Below are positions 6,078-10,781 of a stretch of DNA of 10,781 nt, piece by piece; the stretch's first letter is position 1, and the number at the start of each line of letters is the position of its first letter. This stretch comes from BS750m-G62 sp964577175 (lineage in GTDB: Bacteria; Planctomycetota; Phycisphaerae; FEN-1346), in contig CAZNYC010000135.1 of the NCBI GenBank assembly GCA_964577175.1, positions 1 through 10,781 on the forward strand. The letters are read 5' to 3'. The notes beneath the pieces are model-generated. The model saw only the letters and a program-made list of their open reading frames with translations, had not been told where the DNA came from and ran no database searches. The position numbers were made by a program, and so were the translations under genes.

Positions 6078-6632
6078 ATGGATTCCCGCCGCGCCCAACT
6101 CGCCCGCATGCTCCAGCGCCGGCGGCGCCGCTTCCGGCTGCTGATGGTGTGCGTCGCGACGGCGGTCACGTGCGGGACGGTGGCGGGGCTCCTCGGGCCG
6201 CGCATCCTCATCGGCGGGACCGGGGCGATTCGTCCGGCCCGCACCCCCGCGGCGGAAACCGAACCTCAGGCCCGGCCCCCCGCCACGCCGCTCGACCTGC
6301 CGTCCCGGTTGGCGCTGGACCCGCGCGAGGTGCAGGCCAACGCCATCCGCTGGCAGAAAATGTCCCAGGCCGAGCGCCGCCGGCTGCTCGACCGGTACTG
6401 GGACCTCGCGGGCCTCGATGCCCAGCAGCGCGAATCCCTCCTGCAGCGGTACGAGGCGTTCCGCGACCTGCCGCAGGCACGCCGGGCGTTCCTCCGCGAA
6501 AGGGCCGCCAAACTCAAGGCCTTCGTTGAGACGCTGAGCCCGCAGGACCAGGCCGTCCTGGACGGCATGAGCGACGAAGCCCGCGCCCGCCGGCTGCTCG
6601 AACTCTGGCAGGCCCGCTACGGGCCGTGGTAG
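6078..6632 (+). CDS. Single-pass membrane protein, DUF3106-like
   Basis: This 184-residue protein has a strongly basic start (RRRRRFR, 14-20), one membrane helix at about 21-40 and a Pro/Ala-rich linker (50-75). The C-terminal helical part, 85-180, has repeated W/R/L spacing: IRWQKMSQAERRRLLDRYWD, then YEAFRDLPQARRAFLRERA, then LSPQDQAVLDGMSDEARARR. That pattern of short repeats built on a tryptophan and an (S)xxERRRLLxRY unit resembles DUF3106; I recognise the likeness but cannot confirm it by search. The positive-inside rule places the C-terminal domain outside the cytoplasm. It starts one base after the anti-sigma stop, with GGAG at 6068-6071, so it is probably translationally coupled and may sense or buffer an envelope signal for the sigma/anti-sigma pair. 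No enzyme motif is visible. Confidence 0.75.
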   Translation: MDSRRAQLARMLQRRRRRFRLLMVCVATAVTCGTVAGLLGPRILIGGTGAIRPARTPAAETEPQARPPATPLDLPSRLALDPREVQANAIRWQKMSQAERRRLLDRYWDLAGLDAQQRESLLQRYEAFRDLPQARRAFLRERAAKLKAFVETLSPQDQAVLDGMSDEARARRLLELWQARYGPW

Positions 6633-6707
6633 GCCATATCTCCATCTTCCTTGACGAGAGGGGGAAGGGGTGAGGGGGAAATACGAACTCCGCGTGGCAT
6701 GGTGCAG

Positions 6708-6783
6708 CGCGGCGGGCAGTCCTGACCGCCGCGTTGTCTTACGCCCCGCGCACCGCACAGTCAGCCGCCGCGTTTGCGGGGCG
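6708..6783. terminator. Hairpins in the convergent gap between the sigma operon and ribD
   Basis: An 8-base stem (cgcggcgg 6708-6715, ccgccgcg 6726-6733) is followed on the plus strand by ttgtctt, a weak T-rich tail. A second inverted repeat pairs cgccccgc (6742-6749) with gcggggcg (6776-6783). They lie between two converging transcription units, where terminators are expected. The rest of the 176-base gap includes a purine-rich stretch (about 6656-6680) resembling known low-complexity repeats and no gene. Confidence 0.4.
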
Positions 6784-6808
6784 AGTGCCGTTTCGGGTGG
6801 CGCTCCCC

Positions 6809-7936
6809 TCAAAACTCCCCGAGCCGCCCCTGGACAAGCACGTCCTCGCCCACCGGTTTGGCGGTCATGTCCAGAAGGGGCAGGGTGTCGGCGATGGCCC
6901 GTCCCGCCGGCCCCTCGATCGGCGACCGCCCGTCGCCCGCCGCCAGCAGCCGCGGGGCGATGAAGACCATCACGCGGTCGGCCAACCCTTCGGCCACGAA
7001 CGTCCCCAGGACCGTCGCGCCGCCCTCGAGGAGGACCCGGCTCGCGCCGCGCCGGCCGAGGTCGTCGAGGACGGCCCCCAGGTCCACCCCCCGCGTTCCC
7101 GCCGGCAGCGGGACGACCTCGCACCCGGCGGCGCGGAGGGCGGCCGCCCGCTCGCCCATCTCCACGTCGGCGGCCTCGCGGGTGTAGACGAGGACCGGCA
7201 CCTCGCGGGCGGAGGCGGCCGGTTCGGCGTCGGGCGGCAGGCGGAGGCGGCTGTCCAGCACCACCCGCGTCGGCTGACCGCGCTCCGGCAGCGGGGCCAC
7301 GTGCCGCACCGTCAGCGACGGCGCATCCGCCAGGGCCGTCCCGGACCCGACGAGAACGGCGTCGCACACCCGCCGGACCTCATGGACGCGCCGGCGGCTC
7401 GCTTCGCCGGAGATCCACCGGCTGTCGCCGGACGCGTCGGCCAGCCGGCCGTCGAGCGTCATCGCCCACTTCGCGATGACGAGCGGCCGGCCGGTCCGTG
7501 TCCGTTTGACGAAGGCGGCGCACACGCGGCGGGCCTCGTCGGCGCCCGCGCCGACCGCCACCTCGACGCCGCCCTCCCGCAGCCGCGCGACGCCCCGGCC
7601 GGACACCTCGGGGAACGGGTCCTCCATAGCCGCGACCACCCGGCGGATGCCGGCCGCCAGGATCGCCTCCGTGCACGGCGGCGTCTTGCCGTGGTGGCAG
7701 CAGGGTTCCAGGGTGACGTAGAGGTCGGCCCCGCGTGCGGCGTCGCCGGCGGCCTCCAGGGCCACGATCTCCGCATGCGGACTGCCGAAACGGGCGTGCC
7801 AGCCCTCGCCGACGATGCGGCCGTCGCGGACGATCACGGCTCCGACGGGCGGGTTCGGCTCAACGCGGCCGAGGCCGCGGCGCGCCAGGTGCAGGGCCCG
7901 GCGCATCATCGCGATGTCGCCCTCAGACGCGGTCAC
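6809..7936 (-). CDS. ribD: Bifunctional riboflavin biosynthesis protein RibD (deaminase and reductase)
   Basis: The 375-residue protein carries both RibD domains. The N-terminal cytidine-deaminase-like domain has the zinc site H54-A-E56 (PHAEIVALEAAG) and PCCHHGKTPPC (C79 and C88 as ligands); it removes the amino group from the pyrimidine intermediate of riboflavin synthesis. The C-terminal reductase domain (about 150-375) shows AKWAMTLDGRLA (155-166), SGDSRWISG (169-177), AVLVGSGTALADAPSLTVR (193-211) and VLLEGGATVLGTF (301-313); it reduces the ribosyl group using NADPH. ADAP at 203-206 stands where ADDP is common. GTG at 7936 is chosen because GGAGG lies 9 bases upstream and the resulting N-terminus matches the family. 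An ATG at codon 10 (7909) is the alternative. The start overlaps the 3' end of lspA by 14 bases, so the two are probably translationally coupled. Confidence 0.93.
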   Translation of the reverse strand: MTASEGDIAMMRRALHLARRGLGRVEPNPPVGAVIVRDGRIVGEGWHARFGSPHAEIVALEAAGDAARGADLYVTLEPCCHHGKTPPCTEAILAAGIRRVVAAMEDPFPEVSGRGVARLREGGVEVAVGAGADEARRVCAAFVKRTRTGRPLVIAKWAMTLDGRLADASGDSRWISGEASRRRVHEVRRVCDAVLVGSGTALADAPSLTVRHVAPLPERGQPTRVVLDSRLRLPPDAEPAASAREVPVLVYTREAADVEMGERAAALRAAGCEVVPLPAGTRGVDLGAVLDDLGRRGASRVLLEGGATVLGTFVAEGLADRVMVFIAPRLLAAGDGRSPIEGPAGRAIADTLPLLDMTAKPVGEDVLVQGRLGEF

Positions 7937-8528
7937 GGGAGGCAGCCTCCGAAGGCGAGTCGGGGTCGGCCTCATCCGGACGGGGCGAGCGAAGGATCGC
8001 AATCGCCAGCATCCCCACACCCAGGACGAGGAAGACGTCGGCGGCGTTGAAGACGAACGGCCAGAGGGCCTTGCCGCCCACCGTCAGCGTGAACTGAAAG
8101 AGGTCCCGCACGAACCCGTAGACGAGCCGGTCGTACAGGTTGCCGAGGGCGCCCGCCAGGATCAGGCCGCACCAGACGTGCATCCATCGGCGGCGGCGGG
8201 GCGAAACGGCGAACACGTAGAAAATGAGGCCGCCCGTCAGCACCGTCAGGACGGTCGTCAGAATCTGCCCGGCGCCCGGGCCCAGGGCGAACCACTCGGC
8301 CAGGTTGATGCCGAACACGATGCCGGGGTTCCGGCTGGCCACGAGCCGAAGAAAACCGGCAACGAGATCGACGATCCGGCCGCCGGCATCGGGGGGACCG
8401 GCCAGGTAGGCCCAGAGGAGGGACTTGCTCGCCAGGTCCAACGCCACGCCGCCCGCCGCCACGCCCCACAGGCGCGCGTGGCTCCGGGCGTCTCTTACAG
8501 CGAGCCCTGTTCTTGGCGGCGTTTGCAT
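7923..8528 (-). CDS. lspA: Lipoprotein signal peptidase (signal peptidase II)
   Basis: LspA is the inner-membrane aspartyl protease that removes signal peptides from lipid-modified prolipoproteins. With the start at 8528 it has 201 residues. Four membrane segments are visible at about 21-43, 89-107, 115-136 and 158-180. Conserved motifs are DLASK (31-35), NPGIVFG (67-73), AGALGNLYDRL (125-135, catalytic D133) and FNAADVFLVLG (160-170, catalytic D164). The tail of about 20 residues is hydrophilic. ATG 8528 overlaps the upstream zinc-finger gene by 34 bases and has only a weak ribosome binding site. A longer frame extends to 8600 but runs entirely inside the upstream gene with unconserved sequence. 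Overlaps at both ends show that it is the middle gene of a three-gene operon. Confidence 0.93.
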   Translation of the reverse strand: MQTPPRTGLAVRDARSHARLWGVAAGGVALDLASKSLLWAYLAGPPDAGGRIVDLVAGFLRLVASRNPGIVFGINLAEWFALGPGAGQILTTVLTVLTGGLIFYVFAVSPRRRRWMHVWCGLILAGALGNLYDRLVYGFVRDLFQFTLTVGGKALWPFVFNAADVFLVLGVGMLAIAILRSPRPDEADPDSPSEAASRDRV

Positions 8529-8872
8529 TCGATGCAGTACTTGGCGTGGGGCCGGACCTTCAGGCGGGCTTTGGGGATCGGCTGCTCGCAGCCCTCGCAC
8601 TTGCCGAACGTCTTGTTCTCGATGCGTTCGAGGGCCTCGTCGATTTCCTGGAGCGTCGCCTGCTCGGTCTCGATCAGGCTGAGCGTGAATTCCTGCTCGT
8701 AATTATCGGACCCGACGTCGGCCATGTCGAGCGGCATCTTGGAGAGGTCGCCGCTCGCGTCCTGCCGGCTGTTCTGGAGCGCGGCCTTCTCCAGGCCGCT
8801 GACGTCCCCTGCCAGCATCCGCCGCTTCGCCAGCAGCAGTTTACGGAATTGTTCGAGTTCGCGAGACCGCAT
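8495..8872 (-). CDS. TraR/DksA-family zinc-finger protein
   Basis: This 125-residue protein has a long helical N-terminal part and the family C4 zinc finger: C92-x2-C95 and C113-x2-C116 (KCEGCEQPIP, AKYCIEC). The conserved LDMADVGSDNYEQEFTLSL segment (48-66) is typical of the DksA-like subgroup. DksA proteins enter the secondary channel of RNA polymerase and alter initiation, often together with ppGpp; whether this member does so is unknown, since acidic tip residues are not clearly the E. coli DksA pair. The start is supported by GAGGGG 8 bases before ATG 8872. It is the first gene of an operon with lspA and ribD, behind a strong consensus promoter. The coupling of this family to lspA is seen in other bacteria and may be just positional. 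Confidence 0.9.
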   Translation of the reverse strand: MRSRELEQFRKLLLAKRRMLAGDVSGLEKAALQNSRQDASGDLSKMPLDMADVGSDNYEQEFTLSLIETEQATLQEIDEALERIENKTFGKCEGCEQPIPKARLKVRPHAKYCIECKRRQEQGSL

Positions 8873-8922
8873 GAGGCCATCCCCTCGTTCTGGATGTCCA
8901 ACGGCTATCCGTCGAGCGGTGC

Positions 8923-8951
8923 AGTATAAGCGGCCAGGGGCGGGTTGTCAA
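8923..8951 (-). promoter_or_regulatory. Strong sigma-70 promoter of the traR/dksA-lspA-ribD operon
   Basis: On the minus strand, TTGACA (8946-8951) and TATACT (8923-8928) are separated by exactly 17 bases. This is a perfect -35 and a 5-of-6 -10. Transcription would start near 8916 and give a leader of about 44 bases to the ATG at 8872. It lies 38 bases after the queE stop, in the only gap of this region, and is by far the best promoter in the window. Confidence 0.85.
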
Positions 8952-8988
8952 GTGCGACGGCCGCGCGACTTTGGTCCTTCTCGTGAAC

Positions 8989-9618
8989 TTAGCGAAGCCC
9001 TAAGTCCTTGTGCAGACGGAGGTTAAGGCGAATCGGCCGACCGTCCGCCACGAGCCATTTCGCCACCGTCGCGGTATTCAGCGCGGGGTGGGCCGGACCC
9101 ATCAGGACGACGGCCCGGGCGGCCAGGTCGTGACGGTCCACGATATCGCACCCCCACTCGTAATCGGCCCGGCCCGTCAGGACGAACTTGACCTCGTCCG
9201 CGGGGCGGAGGCGGTCCAGGTTGGCCCAGACCATGCGGTCGGCCATGCCGCTGCCGGGCGTCTTGACGTCCAGAATCCGCACGGCCCGGTCGTCGAGGCC
9301 GTCCACGGGGTGGGCGCCGTTCGTTTCGACGAGGACCCGCCGGCCGGTGTCGGCGAGGGCGGCCACCAGGGCGTTGACCGCCTCCAGTTGCAGAAGGGGC
9401 TCGCCGCCGGTGACGGCGACCCACGGCAAGGCGGGCATGGGGAGGGCCGCGACAACCTGCGCCACGGTCATCTCCCGCCCGGCCGACGGGTCCCGGGCGG
9501 CGGCGGTATCGCAATACGAGCATGCCAGGTCGCACCCGGCGAGGCGCAGGAAATCCATCGGCACGCCCGCCCGGCTCGTCTCGCCCTGGAGGCTGCGGAA
9601 GATTTCGTAGATGGTCAT
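8989..9618 (-). CDS. queE: 7-carboxy-7-deazaguanine synthase (radical SAM)
   Basis: QueE converts 6-carboxytetrahydropterin to 7-carboxy-7-deazaguanine, a step toward queuosine and other 7-deazapurines, using a 4Fe-4S cluster and S-adenosylmethionine. The 209-residue protein has the family N-terminus MTIYEIFRSLQGET, then the cluster motif C29-x3-C33-x2-C36 (CDLACSYCDT), TGGEPLLQ (70-77), VETNG (97-101), DVKTPGSG (117-124) and the C-terminal RLNLRLHKDLG (197-207). ATG 9618 is chosen because the protein then begins exactly at the conserved MTIYEIF; an in-frame GTG at 9648 is possible but adds unconserved residues. The ribosome binding site is weak (GGGAC). The first 78 bases and the upstream region are duplicated 319 bases upstream. 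No separate promoter is clear, so it may be read from the argS transcript. Confidence 0.93.
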   Translation of the reverse strand: MTIYEIFRSLQGETSRAGVPMDFLRLAGCDLACSYCDTAAARDPSAGREMTVAQVVAALPMPALPWVAVTGGEPLLQLEAVNALVAALADTGRRVLVETNGAHPVDGLDDRAVRILDVKTPGSGMADRMVWANLDRLRPADEVKFVLTGRADYEWGCDIVDRHDLAARAVVLMGPAHPALNTATVAKWLVADGRPIRLNLRLHKDLGLR

Positions 9619-9817
9619 GGCGCGTCCCGCGGCAGGGGATGCCCGCACGAGATGTCATGCTGAGCGCAGCGAAGCATCTCGCCGTGCGAACCGTCAAAGG
9701 CCGGCGCCACGGCGAGATTCTTCGGGCCTGCCGGCCCTCAGAATGACAACACGCTTGCGGCTCGTGGCTCGAAGCCCGCGGCTGCCGTTACATGCGCTCC
9801 GCGGTTTCGATGCCGAG
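9541..9817. repeat. 277-base perfect direct repeat, copy A
   Basis: This segment is identical, base for base, to 9860-10136. It holds codons 1-26 of queE, the region upstream of queE, an inverted-repeat element and the last 8-9 codons plus stop of an ArgS-like reading frame. Copies are spaced 319 bases apart with 42 bases between them, forming a direct tandem-like duplication. Confidence 0.95.
9653..9748. repeat. Inverted-repeat (REP-like) element, copy A
   Basis: Left arm 9653-9684 and right arm 9710-9748 are inverted copies sharing tgtcat-ctgag, then cgaag-atctcgccg. They differ in the insert between the two blocks (cgcag on the left, a longer ggccggcaggcc on the right). The 25-base loop is 9685-9709. 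From general knowledge, this TGTCAT-CTGAG palindrome is a widespread bacterial intergenic repeat known for spurious ORF products containing RCFAALSMT. It lies between an ArgS-type stop and queE and may affect RNA stability or termination. Confidence 0.7.
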
Positions 9818-9937
9818 GAGGTCCAGGCCCTTGGCGATTACGCGGGCCGTCAGGTCCGAGAGGCGCAGGAAATCCATCGGCACGCCCGCCCGGCTCGTCT
9901 CGCCCTGGAGGCTGCGGAAGATTTCGTAGATGGTCAT
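9788..9937 (-). pseudogene. Chimeric 49-codon ORF: queE N-terminus fused in frame to an ArgS C-terminal tail
   Basis: Starting from the second copy of the queE start codon (9937), the frame reads residues 1-26 of QueE exactly. After FLRL it switches to 23 residues of an arginyl-tRNA synthetase tail (SDLTARVIAKGLDLLGIETA, then ERM) and a TAA stop. The junction is at about 9859/9860 and keeps the frame. The ArgS part resembles, but is not identical to, the tail of the intact argS end upstream: 10 of 14 residues match before the shared last part, and 12 of 42 bases differ. The piece lacks the radical SAM cysteines and any ArgS active site, so it is best viewed as a by-product of duplication. It does keep the same upstream sequence as queE and would be translated if transcribed. 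Confidence 0.75.
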
Positions 9938-10136
9938 GGCGCGTCCCGCGGCAGGGGATGCCCGCACGAGATGTCATGCTGAGCGCAGCGAAGCATCTCG
10001 CCGTGCGAACCGTCAAAGGCCGGCGCCACGGCGAGATTCTTCGGGCCTGCCGGCCCTCAGAATGACAACACGCTTGCGGCTCGTGGCTCGAAGCCCGCGG
10101 CTGCCGTTACATGCGCTCCGCGGTTTCGATGCCGAG
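9860..10136. repeat. 277-base perfect direct repeat, copy B
   Basis: Identical to 9541-9817. On its argS side it runs directly into the intact argS 3' end, whose final codons and stop it includes (stop at 10107-10109). On its other side it breaks inside the queE codons at the sequence gaggcgcagg, where the ArgS-like 42-base segment begins. Confidence 0.95.
9972..10067. repeat. Inverted-repeat (REP-like) element, copy B
   Basis: Exact second copy of the element at 9653-9748, carried within the 277-base duplication. It lies 39 bases downstream of the argS stop on the minus strand, so it would form the hairpin at the end of the argS message. Confidence 0.7.
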
Positions 10137-10781
10137 CAACGCAAGGCCCTTGGCGATGATGCGGGCCGTCAGAAGGCAAAGCCGGAGGCGGTGCCGGCGG
10201 GTTTCCTCATCGCTCTTCAGGACGGGGCACGCATCGTAGAAGGCCGTGAACGCCTGCGCCAGGTCAAAGAGGTACGCCGCCAGGACGTTCGGCCGGTAGT
10301 CCGCCAGGGCCCGGTCGAGCGTTTCGGGGAAGCGGAGGAGCATCTTCGCGAGGGCGGCCTCGGCGGGGTCGTCCACGGGGACGGGCGAGGCGTCGCGGCG
10401 CAGGTCGGCTTCGACCCGCTCGCGCTCCGCCTCGTCCGGAAACCCCTTCTGGAAAATGCTGCGGACGCGGGCGTAGGCGTACTGCATGTACGGAGCGGTG
10501 TTGCCCTGGAGGCTGAGCATCTTGTCCCACGAGAAGACGTAATCGGAGGTGCGGTTCTGGGCGAGGTCGGCGTACTTGACGCCGCCGATGCCGACGATGT
10601 GGGCGATGCGGCCCTTCTCCTCCTCCGAGAGGCCCGGCTGGTCGTCGGGCAGGTCGGCCTGCTTCCGGTCCACCAGGTCGCGGGCGCGGCCTTCGGCCTC
10701 GTCCAACAGGTCCATGAGTTTGACGGTGCCGCCCTCGCGGGTCTTGAACGGCTTGCCGTCGGCGCCCATCATCGTGCCGAA
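10107..10781 (-). CDS. argS: Arginyl-tRNA synthetase, C-terminal part
   Basis: This frame runs off the right edge of the window, leaving the last 224 residues. The enzyme charges tRNA-Arg with arginine in the cytoplasm. The visible part starts FGTMMGADGKPFKTREGGTV, matching the ArgS region that corresponds to the KMSKS loop of class I synthetases. VFSWDKMLSLQGNTAPYMQY and AYARVRSIF then match the start of the helical DALR anticodon-binding domain. The protein ends LLTARIIAKGLALLGIETAE and RM, a typical ArgS tail. The catalytic HIGH motif would lie outside the window. Its last 30 bases belong to the duplicated 277-base sequence, and an inverted repeat follows the stop. Confidence 0.95.
   Translation of the reverse strand, partial: FGTMMGADGKPFKTREGGTVKLMDLLDEAEGRARDLVDRKQADLPDDQPGLSEEEKGRIAHIVGIGGVKYADLAQNRTSDYVFSWDKMLSLQGNTAPYMQYAYARVRSIFQKGFPDEAERERVEADLRRDASPVPVDDPAEAALAKMLLRFPETLDRALADYRPNVLAAYLFDLAQAFTAFYDACPVLKSDEETRRHRLRLCLLTARIIAKGLALLGIETAERM

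Noticed and set aside
6734..8050. 438-residue plus-strand ORF opposite ribD
   Set aside because: Low-complexity Arg/Pro/His-rich translation with no domain. The opposite strand encodes both RibD domains with intact catalytic residues.
9619..9787. A preQ1 or other riboswitch upstream of queE
   Set aside because: The only structure in this stretch is the dispersed inverted repeat. I see no pseudoknot-forming A-rich tail or other aptamer signature next to the queE start.
9738..10016. Minus-strand ORF starting MTVRTARCFAALSMT
   Set aside because: This peptide is the well-known spurious product of the TGTCAT-CTGAG intergenic repeat, read through the duplicated region out of frame with queE.

Overview
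The window is a GC-rich stretch of bacterial chromosome carrying ordinary housekeeping and regulatory genes. Short overlapping operons, GTG starts, an ECF sigma/anti-sigma pair, a very short MerR-type regulator and palindromic repeats in most gaps would fit a Planctomycetota-like genome. That placement is an inference; no rRNA or other decisive marker is present. I see no tRNA, CRISPR array, transposase, phage gene or replication origin.

Left part (1-4421). The 3' end of a MarR-type regulator is followed by a double-hairpin repeat, a divergent YchF-type P-loop NTPase, a run of small GC-rich hairpins, and cinA (two-domain nicotinamide-nucleotide amidase family), which ends at a strong stem-loop. 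A roughly 300-base non-coding stretch with a compound palindromic repeat follows. Next comes a minimal MerR-like regulator on the minus strand, diverging from a plus-strand TIM-barrel sugar phosphate isomerase/epimerase.

Middle (4422-6808). A MITE-like element with long inverted ends precedes a three-gene plus-strand operon: an ECF sigma factor, a membrane-anchored zinc-finger (ZAS) anti-sigma factor, and a single-pass membrane protein resembling DUF3106. These probably form one envelope-linked signalling unit. The converging gap to ribD holds candidate terminators.

Right part (6809-10781), all minus strand. A near-consensus promoter (TTGACA, 17 bases, TATACT) drives a tightly packed operon: TraR/DksA-type zinc-finger protein, lspA (lipoprotein signal peptidase) and ribD (riboflavin biosynthesis). 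Upstream lie queE (7-deazaguanine/queuosine pathway) and the 3' end of argS, which runs off the window.

The most unusual structure is between queE and argS. A 277-base sequence occurs twice without a mismatch (9541-9817 and 9860-10136), at a spacing of 319 bases. It carries the queE start region, an inverted-repeat element and the last codons of argS. The 42 bases between the copies encode a diverged piece of an ArgS tail, joined in frame to the queE N-terminus. The result is a 49-residue chimeric ORF. This is either a microhomology-mediated tandem duplication or a strain/assembly chimera. I found no convincing new defence or biosynthetic system in the window; the repeat/chimera locus, the divergent YchF and the sigma/anti-sigma/DUF3106-like trio deserve a second look.
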